DNA of 64,000 bases from positions 1,511,606 to 1,575,605 of the forward strand of contig NZ_LT721901.1 of assembly GCF_900157375.1 (NCBI RefSeq). The letters are read 5' to 3'. Source of the stretch: Mycobacterium rhizamassiliense (GTDB lineage Bacteria > Actinomycetota > Actinomycetes > Mycobacteriales > Mycobacteriaceae). The notes under the pieces are model-generated. The model was not told the DNA's origin. It saw only the letters and a list, made by a program, of their open reading frames with translations, and searched no databases. Made by a program: the position numbers and the translations under genes. Below, one piece after another: positions 1 to 7,762 of this stretch; position 1 is the stretch's first letter; every line of letters starts with the position of its first letter.

Positions 1-67
1 ATGCAACGACGGCAGCGGTCAGGACGGGCGCGATCCACCGCGCGAGCGCGCGAGCAGCTGAGGACAT
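1..67 (-). CDS. N-terminus of an exported or membrane protein (cut by window edge)
   Basis: The minus strand opens at an ATG (67-65; a GTG lies one codon upstream) and reads MSSAARALARWIAPVLTAAV before leaving the window. The short Arg-containing N-region followed by a hydrophobic stretch looks like a signal peptide or signal anchor. Only 22 codons are visible, so the family cannot be named. It lies on the same strand as the next gene, 54 bp downstream of that gene's stop. Confidence 0.45.
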   Translation of the reverse strand, partial: MSSAARALARWIAPVLTAAVVA

Positions 68-121
68 CACTCAGGCAAATTAGCGCCTCGCGGAATCGGG
101 GGCGAATCGCGGGTGGTCAGT

Positions 122-697
122 TCAGCGTCTACTGAAGGGGTGCGGCCGCCACATGCGCGCGACCAGTAGCAGCGGGACGACCATGTAGGGCACGTTGAAC
201 ATCAGCACTCTCGGCACATCGGTGAACGTGTAATCAAAGCCGGTGTACGCGGCGCCGCAGACCGTCTTGAACAACGGAGCATCCCCGGCGAATCCGACAA
301 CGAGCACGAGAAACGTTGTCTCCACGACCATTCCCGCATAGAAGACCGCAGGTAGCCGAATCCAGTCACGCCCCCTGACGAAGGCGTAGACCAGCACGAC
401 GTAAAACGAGCCGAATACCAGCGCCGAGACCCCCGCACTGGCCTGCATGAAACGAGGATTGGTTACCAGCAGCGGGTCGGCACCCTCGGCGTAGACGTGA
501 TAGACGAGCCGGGCCAAGAAGTAATGCGAATTCGGATCCGGCCTGAAGAGCAGATTGACCAGGTCACCGGAGAACGATGTCGACGCGAACAGAATGAACG
601 CCGCGATGAAGAACCAGTCGTAGCGCCGTTCGCTGAGCGGCGTGGGCTCGCGCCCATGCGTGACCGCATCATCAGACGCAGGGGAAGAAACCGTCAT
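122..697 (-). CDS. Four-TM membrane protein, possibly EXPERA/emopamil-binding-like
   Basis: This 191-aa protein has a polar N-terminus of about 25 residues and then four hydrophobic segments (about 28-50, 85-107, 115-138 and 165-183). Acidic and aromatic residues are placed near the membrane segments (DWFF, SGDLVNLLF). The four-helix layout and length recall EXPERA-domain proteins (sterol isomerase/TMEM97-like), but no catalytic signature is certain. It ends 55 bp before the truncated gene at the window start and follows the SdpI-like gene on the same strand, so a membrane-protein cluster is possible. The function is unassigned. Confidence 0.6.
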   Translation of the reverse strand: MTVSSPASDDAVTHGREPTPLSERRYDWFFIAAFILFASTSFSGDLVNLLFRPDPNSHYFLARLVYHVYAEGADPLLVTNPRFMQASAGVSALVFGSFYVVLVYAFVRGRDWIRLPAVFYAGMVVETTFLVLVVGFAGDAPLFKTVCGAAYTGFDYTFTDVPRVLMFNVPYMVVPLLLVARMWRPHPFSRR

Positions 698-773
698 GCG
701 CCGATGTTAGACCGTAATTGCCCTTGCCGTAAGCCTTACAGTTGGCGCGTCATTATCGGCGTCAAGACGCCTC

Positions 774-1622
774 TCAACAGGTGATCGCGCGGGCCACGCT
801 GTCGGCGTGGATGCCGGCGGCGATCACGAAGGGAAGCGCGACAAGCACGGTTCCTGGGGCCAGCACTAAAAAGTCCTGTGGCGGGCGACGCTGCATCGCC
901 GCCCGGACAAAGACCACCATGCTCAAGATCAGGACCGGTCCGTAGCCGAACAGCATCCAGTCGAACCCCGCCTTCTGCGAGGCGTACCACCGCGGCCAGC
1001 ACGCGAGGGTGGTCGCGTCGCGCATCCCGACGTGGTCTGCCGGTACCAACTGCTGATGCTGAGCCAAGACGTAGCCATAAACGATCGTTCCCAGGATGAA
1101 CAGCGTCAGGCCGCAGGCGACTGCGGCGCAGACCCACGCGACGACCGTCTTCTGCCGATCCGATAGCGGCTTGGTGGGGACCGCTATGACGGCCGGCTGC
1201 GCCACGGCGCTCGGTGGCCGCGCGCGGTGTCCGGCGTCGTGGTCGACGGCGTCGGCGGCCTTGCCGGCCTTGAAGGAGGTCCAGGTCATCAGGATGGCGA
1301 TGACAAAGAAGCCGGCGCCGCCGATGAAGGCGACGACGAGTCGCCAGCCGTGCCAGGCCGCGGCGAACAGACCCGCGCCCATGATCGCGTTGAAGAGGAC
1401 GTACACCGGCGCCGAGCGGATCGCGACACGGTCCGCGGCCTCCCACGCCTGCCGACTGCGCTGCGGCATCGGAAGCCGGATGCCCACATAAGCGTTGCGG
1501 TCCAGCGTGCCCCGCGCCGCGCGCCGGTAGTTGGCGACCATCAAAACGCTCATGAGGACAAGGAGGAGCTCCAGGCATGCCGCCCAGAAGATGGCCTGCC
1601 CCTGTATCGCTGCCGGACTCAT
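774..1622 (-). CDS. SdpI/DUF1648-like multi-pass membrane protein
   Basis: The product is about 282 aa when started at the ATG at 1622, which has a GGGGGA Shine-Dalgarno just upstream; a longer in-frame start at 1673 lacks this. The segment NAYVGIRLPMPQRSRQAW matches the signature of SdpI-family proteins, in which a GIR motif and a Ser/Trp pair lie between the first two TM helices. Six or so hydrophobic segments follow. SdpI of Bacillus is an immunity/signal protein, but actinobacterial members are mostly uncharacterised. It sits 79 bp downstream of the amidase gene on the same strand and may be cotranscribed. The reading frame that overlaps it on the same strand is Arg-rich and is a shadow. 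Confidence 0.65.
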   Translation of the reverse strand: MSPAAIQGQAIFWAACLELLLVLMSVLMVANYRRAARGTLDRNAYVGIRLPMPQRSRQAWEAADRVAIRSAPVYVLFNAIMGAGLFAAAWHGWRLVVAFIGGAGFFVIAILMTWTSFKAGKAADAVDHDAGHRARPPSAVAQPAVIAVPTKPLSDRQKTVVAWVCAAVACGLTLFILGTIVYGYVLAQHQQLVPADHVGMRDATTLACWPRWYASQKAGFDWMLFGYGPVLILSMVVFVRAAMQRRPPQDFLVLAPGTVLVALPFVIAAGIHADSVARAITC

Positions 1623-1701
1623 CCGTCCCCCGTCGTGCCCCCGGACGCTGATGCGCCACATCCCCGATGCCACGATAAGCGCGCTCGGGCTGTCGCGGGA
1701 G

Positions 1702-3186
1702 TCACCCGATGACGGCCCGGGCCAACTGGGACGCCACGAGGTGGCCCAGGCCGGCTTCGGAGATGCGGAACAGTTCGCCGCCGTCGAGGTCGCGGACGTA
1801 GCGGGCGCCGACTTCTTCGAGTTGCCCGTGCAGCGGGTGGCCGCGCCGATGGTCGCCGAATACCGCTACCTCGCTGCCGGATTCGACGAAGAGCGGGGAC
1901 GCCGTGCCGCTCAGTCGCGCGGCGATGTCCACCGCGATCTGGTCAGCGAACGTGCGCGAGACGATCGTCACCCCGAACGGGGTGCCCGCCTCCGTCGGGA
2001 CGCCGGGCACCGCGACCGCGGCCATGTCGAGCAGGTTGCCGAAATTGGTGTACGTGCCCATCCGGCGGTTGATCGAGTACGGGTCAGCCCGCACCTCCGC
2101 CAGCGACGGATGCTCGGTCGTGGTCGGCAGCAGCAACGCGTCGAACCCCGCCAGCATTGCCGCGGCAGCGGCCCGGGCGCGCGCCAGCGCGTCCACGTCG
2201 GCGGCGAACGCGGGACCGGTGATCGCGCGGCCCGCACCGATGATCGACACCACGAAGGGGTCGGCGCCCGGCGGTGCGGTGTCCAGGAATTCGCCGACCG
2301 CGGCGTAGCGCTCGGCGACGAAAGCGCCGTCATACAGCAGCAGGGCCGCGTCCAACAGAAGGGCGATATCGACCGGCTCGACCCGCAACCCGGCATCGGT
2401 GGCCAGCACCACGGTCTGCTCGAACGCACGCCGGTACGCGTCGCTGAGTGCCGCGAGGTTGGGCGCTTCGGGAATCGCGACCCGGGGCGCGGCGGGCGCG
2501 CCGAGCCGAACATCGGCGGGCCAGCTGCGGCTGCGGGGGTCGCGCGCGTCGGGGCCGGCCATCGCAGCGGCCGCGGCGACGGCCGTGTCGAGGTCCGCCG
2601 CGAGCACCGATACCGCGTCGAAGTCGGCGCACGCCGGGACCACACCGTGGGTCGGGAGGATCCCAAGGGTGGGCTTGATTCCGAAGATGCCGTTGAGTGC
2701 GGCCGGGACCCGGACGGATCCCGCGGTGTCGGTACCGATGCCGATGTCGGCGATGCCTAACGCGACGGCCACGGCGGAACCCGAACTGGAACCGCCGGAG
2801 ACGAGGTGCGGGTGATGCGAATTCCGCACGGCGCCATAGGGACTGCGGGTACCGACCAGGCCGGTGCCGAACTGGTCGAGGTTCGTCTTGCCGAGCACGA
2901 CCGCGCCGGCCGCGCAGAGCCGGTCGACGACGGCGGCCGACGCCGTCGGCGCGTAGGCGAACTCCGGGCAGCCCGCGGTGGTCGGCAGGCCGGCGACGTC
3001 GACGTTGTCCTTGACCGCGACCACCAGGCCCGCCAGCGGAAGGGTGTCGCCCGCGGCGAGCCGGGCCTCGACGGCGCCGGCGTCGACGAGCACGTCGGCC
3101 TCGTCGCGCAAGGTGATCCAGATTTCGGGCCGGTCGACTTCGGCGATGCGGCGGAACGCGGCGGCTACGCGCGCGGTGGGGGTCAT
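1702..3186 (-). CDS. atzF: Allophanate hydrolase-like amidase (AtzF family) with shortened C-terminus
   Basis: This 494-aa protein is an amidase-signature enzyme. Lys59 (VVAVKDN), the cis-Ser in SGGSSSGSA (about 133) and nucleophile Ser157 in GTDTAGSVR form the Lys-Ser-Ser triad. The C-terminal part has VAVFGDHRRGHPLHGQL, which resembles the start of the small second domain of allophanate hydrolases (VVGAHLSGxPLN). Known AtzF proteins run to about 570-600 aa, and here most of that second domain is missing. AtzF hydrolyses allophanate to ammonia and CO2 in the urea amidolyase route. The gene lies 10 bp downstream of the AtoE-like transporter, so they form an operon. No urea carboxylase is visible, so the real substrate may be another amide. 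Confidence 0.75.
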   Translation of the reverse strand: MTPTARVAAAFRRIAEVDRPEIWITLRDEADVLVDAGAVEARLAAGDTLPLAGLVVAVKDNVDVAGLPTTAGCPEFAYAPTASAAVVDRLCAAGAVVLGKTNLDQFGTGLVGTRSPYGAVRNSHHPHLVSGGSSSGSAVAVALGIADIGIGTDTAGSVRVPAALNGIFGIKPTLGILPTHGVVPACADFDAVSVLAADLDTAVAAAAAMAGPDARDPRSRSWPADVRLGAPAAPRVAIPEAPNLAALSDAYRRAFEQTVVLATDAGLRVEPVDIALLLDAALLLYDGAFVAERYAAVGEFLDTAPPGADPFVVSIIGAGRAITGPAFAADVDALARARAAAAAMLAGFDALLLPTTTEHPSLAEVRADPYSINRRMGTYTNFGNLLDMAAVAVPGVPTEAGTPFGVTIVSRTFADQIAVDIAARLSGTASPLFVESGSEVAVFGDHRRGHPLHGQLEEVGARYVRDLDGGELFRISEAGLGHLVASQLARAVIG

Positions 3187-3196
3187 CTGTCTGATC

Positions 3197-4603
3197 TCAA
3201 AGCACGTGGGGCGCGATGAGCACGGCGGCGCCGGCGACCCCGAATCCGATCAGGAACGCGATGACCGTAAAGCCCATCACCTGGCGGACATTCAGCTTGG
3301 CGATCGCCAGCACCGGCAGCAGCCAGAACGGCTGAATCATGTTCGCGACGCCCTCACCGACCGCGACCGACATCGACATCAGCCCCAGGTATGTCGCCGA
3401 GTGCTGGCCGACCGCCATCGCCGAACCGACGGCGATCGGTCCCTGCACCGCCCAGTGCCCGCCGCCGGACGGCACGAACAACGAGATCAAGACCGATCCG
3501 AGGAAGGTGAAGAACGGCAGCGTGTACTGGTCGGCACCCCGCACCAGCGCCTCGGCGAGCACGGTCTGCAGCGCCTTGCCGGAACCGGTTGGCAGATAAC
3601 CCAATAGGCCAACGATCCCGCCGTACAGCGGATACTGCAGCAGCAGGGGACCCGACACCTTCGCCGCGTTGGAGAAGGCGCGGATGAAGCGGATCGGTGT
3701 GCGGTGCAGCAAGGCACTGGTGATCGTGAACAACATGATCATCGACGAGATGTTCAGCGTGAAACCGCTCAGCACGAAATACGTTATGCCGGCGGCAAAG
3801 ACGAGGACGTTCAGAATCCACAGGTCTTCCAGCCACTCGGCAACCGTGCGCTTGCCGTCGGGTTTGACGGGCTCCGGCTCGTCGGCGAAAACCGCCGGGT
3901 CGGGCTCAAGGCTTTCCTTGGGCTCCATGCGCCAGATCGCGACGGCAAGCAGGGCGGTCACCACGATCACGGCGACCCAGCTGTAGGGCTGAAAGATCGT
4001 GTCCGTCAACGGCACGGTCATGCCGGTCATTTTGTGAATCACGTTGATGGGGCTGGTCGTATCGGTGTTGGCGAGCGCGATCGACGACGACAGCCCCTGC
4101 GTCCACACGACGTAGCCCATGAACCCGCACGCGATGAGGAAGCCGAAGTGCGCACCGTTGAGCCGCTTTGCGACCTGACGCGCGACCAGCGCACCCGCGA
4201 CCAAACCCAGTCCCCAGTTCAACAGCGAGAAGGCGGTGCTGACGCCGAAACACAGCAGGGCTCCCTGCACCTGGTTCGTCGGCTTGCTCGCGACGCGAAT
4301 AATGGCGCGCTTCAGGACCGGCGCCTCGGCCAGGGTGTAGCCGGTCACCAGGATGAGGACCATCTGGAACGCGAACGTGTAGATGTTCTGCGCGCCCCAC
4401 ACTCCGCCGTACCAGGCCTTGAGGACACCGGTGGGCGTTGCGCCCCGGACGAGCAGCGCCACGAGCGCCACCACGACGAGGGTGAGGATGACGGCGAACA
4501 GGTAGGGGTCGGGCATGAGGCGCTCGACGTACCGGACGCACAGTGCGGTGAGGCGCTGGATGAAGCCGCGCCGTTCGACCCGTCGATCCTCGCTCGTCGT
4601 CAT
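3197..4603 (-). CDS. atoE: AtoE-family short-chain fatty acid transporter
   Basis: The protein is 468 aa with a cytoplasmic N-terminus (MTTSEDRRVERRGFIQRL) and about 10-12 hydrophobic segments. It contains family-type stretches such as LMPDPYLFAVILT, FGVSTAFSLLNWGLGL and PSGGGHWAVQGPI, characteristic of the AtoE/TIGR00366 short-chain fatty acid permeases. An acidic cytoplasmic loop lies near residue 230. It is the first gene of a two- or three-gene operon with the AtzF-like amidase, suggesting uptake of a short-chain acid or amide-related substrate. The upstream 228-bp divergent region contains a strong 8-bp inverted repeat. Confidence 0.88.
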   Translation of the reverse strand: MTTSEDRRVERRGFIQRLTALCVRYVERLMPDPYLFAVILTLVVVALVALLVRGATPTGVLKAWYGGVWGAQNIYTFAFQMVLILVTGYTLAEAPVLKRAIIRVASKPTNQVQGALLCFGVSTAFSLLNWGLGLVAGALVARQVAKRLNGAHFGFLIACGFMGYVVWTQGLSSSIALANTDTTSPINVIHKMTGMTVPLTDTIFQPYSWVAVIVVTALLAVAIWRMEPKESLEPDPAVFADEPEPVKPDGKRTVAEWLEDLWILNVLVFAAGITYFVLSGFTLNISSMIMLFTITSALLHRTPIRFIRAFSNAAKVSGPLLLQYPLYGGIVGLLGYLPTGSGKALQTVLAEALVRGADQYTLPFFTFLGSVLISLFVPSGGGHWAVQGPIAVGSAMAVGQHSATYLGLMSMSVAVGEGVANMIQPFWLLPVLAIAKLNVRQVMGFTVIAFLIGFGVAGAAVLIAPHVL

Positions 4604-4678
4604 TGCGTTCCTCTATCTGTTCGCGCGCGTCATGATCTCGTCGATTCCGCGAAACCTGACTTAGGTAACGGGAAACAG

Positions 4679-4732
4679 TTTGCGAGCACGTGAATGCAGG
4701 AGGACTCGCAAACGACGACAATCACGATTGTC
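4679..4732. promoter_or_regulatory. Inverted repeats upstream of the atoE-atzF operon
   Basis: TTTGCGAG (4679-4686) and CTCGCAAA (4705-4712) are perfect 8-bp arms 18 bp apart. Just beyond lies a second dyad, GACAAT-CACG-ATTGTC (4717-4732). Both fall between the atoE start (4603) and the divergent gene at 4831, the expected place for an operator. The regulator is not identifiable; no regulator gene is adjacent. Confidence 0.4.
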
Positions 4733-4830
4733 ACGGCCCCACTTTGGCACGGATCTCGCCTTGCGTTGAGCCGAACGGTGGGCTCGTGGGGCTTGCTGGC
4801 CGCGGTCCCAGTTCGAATAGGTTGGACGGT

Positions 4831-5313
4831 ATGGTTCGCCCGCGCAGACGTGTCCTGGCGCGGCGGCTGATCGCGGCCCTGTGCGTCGCGATCGCCGCCG
4901 CAGGAGGCTTCGCGGCATGGCATGCCCATTTCCGGCCGCCGCCCTGCCGTGCCGTCCACCAGTTCGTCGAGTTCAACACCGCGGCGCAGGCCTCGCTGAA
5001 AGACAAGACCTACTTCCCGCCGGGCGGTTCCTACGACGAACCCCGGGTGCCCACGGCCGCGGATTACCAGGCGTGGCTCGACGGGCTGCAAGGCCACGCG
5101 GACCGGATCACCGCGCCGGATCTGTCCGCGCACGCGCACCGGGCGGCGCAGGCCGCGCGGGACTTCATGGCGGACATGGCGAAAGCGAACGACGCATTGG
5201 GCCGACAAGACTTCCTGAAACCGCGCGTGCCCCCCGAGGCGAAAGCCGCCGGCGAAGACCAACGCAAGTTCGTCGCCGAGATGGACGCTCTCGCGCGTGC
5301 CTGCCCGGCCTGA
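4831..5313 (+). CDS. Small membrane-anchored or exported protein of unknown function
   Basis: The product is 160 aa when started at ATG 4831. An N-terminal Arg-rich stretch (VRPRRRVLARR) is followed by a hydrophobic segment (LIAALCVAIAAAGGFAAW), so it is a signal-anchored or exported protein. The rest is soluble and helix-rich with a lone pair of cysteines (PPPCRAVHQF near the membrane and ARACPA at the end). I do not recognise the family. An in-frame ATG at 4690 would add 47 residues of non-protein-like sequence that includes the operator region, so the shorter start is preferred. It is transcribed divergently from atoE. Confidence 0.6.
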   Translation: MVRPRRRVLARRLIAALCVAIAAAGGFAAWHAHFRPPPCRAVHQFVEFNTAAQASLKDKTYFPPGGSYDEPRVPTAADYQAWLDGLQGHADRITAPDLSAHAHRAAQAARDFMADMAKANDALGRQDFLKPRVPPEAKAAGEDQRKFVAEMDALARACPA

Positions 5314-5396
5314 GCACCGGACGGGAACCCTCGTCGTAAGTCCCCGTCAACACGCTAGGAAGGCGGCAGACTCATCGAGCAATGCGGCGCCGAAGA

Positions 5397-6218
5397 TCAA
5401 CTTTGCGTCGCATGGTGGCCGATGAACTCCAGCCCCGCGTTAATAGCGGGACGGTGACGCAGGATTCGGTAATGAGCTAGTCGGCCGAGACCTTGCGTTG
5501 TCATAAATTGTGCGCCTTGCCATGACGGGCTGTCCGGGTCGTCCGGGTCGTGGATGAGGAGCAGCGGCGGGTAGCTGGCTCGTCGACCGACCCGCGTCAT
5601 GTTCGTCTCGTACAGCGGCATGGCGATTCGTTTTTCCAGACGGCGGTGCAGGCCCGCGCGGATCCGGCGGCCGAAGTTGTGTCGGGCGGCAAACCAGTCG
5701 AGATGGAGCGGGAAATCACCCATGGGCGCCAAGAAGACCAAGCGCCCGACGGGTGCGCCGTCCGCCGCCGCCAAGGCAGTCGCGTTCGCTCCGAGCGAGT
5801 GAGCTATCACCGCGTGGGCGGGACCATGGGCTTCGATCATGGCCGTAATCGCGTCGGCGCACTCGGTGGCAGTGGTGCGCCCCGGTGCGAGCGCACCCGG
5901 ATCCGACTCGTTGTGGCTGGGCAGGTCGAACGCGATGACCCGGTATCCCGCCTCCACCAGCGGTTTGACGAACACCGCCAAGTGCGCGCGCTGGCCGCCC
6001 CAGCCGTGCACCAGGTAGATCGCCGGACCCTCGCCCCATTCCTCACCAGCGACCCGATGCCCATCCCAATACGCTTCTACCGGCCGGCCCGCGGGCACAC
6101 CCGGCGGCATGCGCAGACTCGACTCGAGAATCGGTGGGGTGCACCACCATAATTCGACTGCCCACCGAGATCCGACAGAGGGCGCCAGTCGCTCCAGCCA
6201 CCAAAACAGGCGTCGCAC
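5397..6218 (-). CDS. Alpha/beta-hydrolase fold protein
   Basis: This 273-aa protein starts at GTG. It has the hydrolase oxyanion motif LVHGWGG (about 70) and the nucleophile elbow AHSLGANA with Ser in a G/A-x-S-x-G context. A downstream acid (LLIHDPDDPDSP) and a His-rich C-terminus (LRHRPAI / GHHATQS) follow. The N-terminal segment (RRLFWWLERLAPSVGSRWAVELW) is typical of mycobacterial hydrolases of this type. The substrate is unknown. An overlapping frame upstream (MTEEALGPASAEPQAGDV, to about 6320) also looks protein-like, so a different N-terminus or a frameshift near the start is possible. Confidence 0.75.
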   Translation of the reverse strand: MRRLFWWLERLAPSVGSRWAVELWWCTPPILESSLRMPPGVPAGRPVEAYWDGHRVAGEEWGEGPAIYLVHGWGGQRAHLAVFVKPLVEAGYRVIAFDLPSHNESDPGALAPGRTTATECADAITAMIEAHGPAHAVIAHSLGANATALAAADGAPVGRLVFLAPMGDFPLHLDWFAARHNFGRRIRAGLHRRLEKRIAMPLYETNMTRVGRRASYPPLLLIHDPDDPDSPSWQGAQFMTTQGLGRLAHYRILRHRPAINAGLEFIGHHATQS

Positions 6219-6401
6219 CCGGTCAGCGACCGGGGAACGACTCCGGAGCCCTCGATGTCGAGTGGGGGAACATCGCCCGCCTGCGGTTCCGCCGACGCCG
6301 GTCCAAGTGCTTCTTCAGTCATCAACAGCGATCGTAGCCGTCTCGTGTACGTGTCATTTCTTAGCTGGATCAACTACGAACGAAACCCGAGACGCGGGCC
6401 G

Positions 6402-7562
6402 TCACGCCGCCGGGGCGAGCACGACCGCGGAGTTGTGACCACCCATCCCCAACGATGTCTTAAGGGTCAGTTCCTTATGCATGGGCGTGATCCCGTCGAG
6501 GAGTCGGGGGTGGCCCGGGGCGACCGTAGGCGCGGCGGGAACCACATTTTGGTCATAGCCGAGTGCAGCGGCTGCGATCTCGACGGCAGCCGCGGCGCCC
6601 TGACAATGTCCCGACAGAGGCTTGACCGAATAAATCTGCGGGCGGCCCGCAAAGATCTGATCGACGATGGCACTTTCCGCAGCGTCGCACTGGGCCGTCC
6701 CCGGGCCGTGGGCATTGAGGTAACCGATGTCATGGACGCCGACGTGCGCGGCGGCCAGAGCATCGAGCACGCACTGATCGACGTGTATCCGCGCTGGATC
6801 CACCGACGTCACGTGGTAGGCGTCATGTGACAGCGCTCCGCCGAGGACGGCGGCATACGGTGTTCGCGCGCGCCGCGACAGGACAAAGGCGACCGCAGCC
6901 TCACCGACGGCGAAGCCGCGGCTGCCCTGCTGAAAGGGTCGGCAGCCGTCCAGCGGGTCAGTGTCGACAACCGCCACCCCGAGGCGCACGAAGTGGTCGA
7001 CGTTTTCGGGAGTCAGAGATAAGTCGGTGGCCAAAAAGACCAGGTCGTCGACGAAGCCAGTGTCCAGCCACATCTTGGCTGTGACCAGTCCGGCATTGCC
7101 AGAGGCGCACATGGCCGAGACATTCATCGCGGGCCCATGAAAGCCGTACTCCTGCATCAGCAAGGACACCGGGGTCGATGGCATCAGGTTGAGGTAGTCA
7201 CGGCTGCGGCGCTGGCCACCGTCGTTGAGGTAGAACGCCCGCCATTCTTCAATTTCGGGCAACACATTGGCATGCAGCACCCCGACGCGGCCCCCGGGTG
7301 TCCAACCGCGTTGGCCCGCGTCCGTAATGGCCTCGCGGGCAGCGGCGCGCATCGCACGGGCAGCTCTGCTTGCCCCGTCGGAGACGTCGCCACCGGTGGG
7401 CACCCGCGCCAGCCAAGCCTGTTCGTCACCATGACGGCCGTACCCGTCGAACAGGGCGGCCGCCGGCTTACCGCTAAGCAGGCCGCACCACATCTCGTGC
7501 GCGCTCCACCCATATCCACTCACGACACCGATTCCGGTGATCATCATCTTTCCGCTGTCCAT
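6402..7562 (-). CDS. Stand-alone beta-ketoacyl synthase (thiolase fold)
   Basis: The product is 386 aa from ATG 7562, which has GGAGG five bases upstream; an ATG at 7574 is the alternative. The ketosynthase triad is complete: Cys152 in SAMCASGNAG, His in NAHGPGTAQCD, and His in KPLSGHCQGAAAAVE. The C-terminal glycine loop reads SLGMGGHNSAVV. This fits a KAS II/FabF-like condensing enzyme. No acyl carrier protein, malonyl transferase or ketoreductase is next to it, so it may be a specialised or orphan synthase. It is transcribed divergently from the diguanylate cyclase gene. There is a short 182-bp gap to the hydrolase downstream. Confidence 0.8.
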   Translation of the reverse strand: MDSGKMMITGIGVVSGYGWSAHEMWCGLLSGKPAAALFDGYGRHGDEQAWLARVPTGGDVSDGASRAARAMRAAAREAITDAGQRGWTPGGRVGVLHANVLPEIEEWRAFYLNDGGQRRSRDYLNLMPSTPVSLLMQEYGFHGPAMNVSAMCASGNAGLVTAKMWLDTGFVDDLVFLATDLSLTPENVDHFVRLGVAVVDTDPLDGCRPFQQGSRGFAVGEAAVAFVLSRRARTPYAAVLGGALSHDAYHVTSVDPARIHVDQCVLDALAAAHVGVHDIGYLNAHGPGTAQCDAAESAIVDQIFAGRPQIYSVKPLSGHCQGAAAAVEIAAAALGYDQNVVPAAPTVAPGHPRLLDGITPMHKELTLKTSLGMGGHNSAVVLAPAA

Positions 7563-7575
7563 TACTTCCTCCATT

Positions 7576-7605
7576 TCGATAGCGCCCAGAGATAGTCTCT
7601 ATCGA
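7576..7605. promoter_or_regulatory. Inverted repeat in the ketosynthase / GGDEF divergent promoter
   Basis: TCGATAG (7576-7582) and CTATCGA (7599-7605) form perfect 7-bp arms; inside lies AGAGA-TAG-TCTCT (7588-7600). The site lies directly upstream of the ketosynthase start and could control either divergent gene. Confidence 0.3.
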
Positions 7606-7762
7606 TTAATGTTGAATTCACCCGTTCCAACAGCGGCAAGCGGCAACGAGCTGGCACCCGCCCGGATGCCGTACCTATTGCTATTTCGCCGATCGGGCCG
7701 GCGAGGCGGGGCCAGTCTCAGGGCTGCGCGCATTGACGGGAGAGGGCCGGCAATCAGACTCG

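Noticed and set aside
736..1659. 307-codon frame on the minus strand overlapping the SdpI-like gene
   Set aside because: Very Arg-rich with no membrane or domain pattern; the overlapping frame has clear TM helices and a GIR motif.
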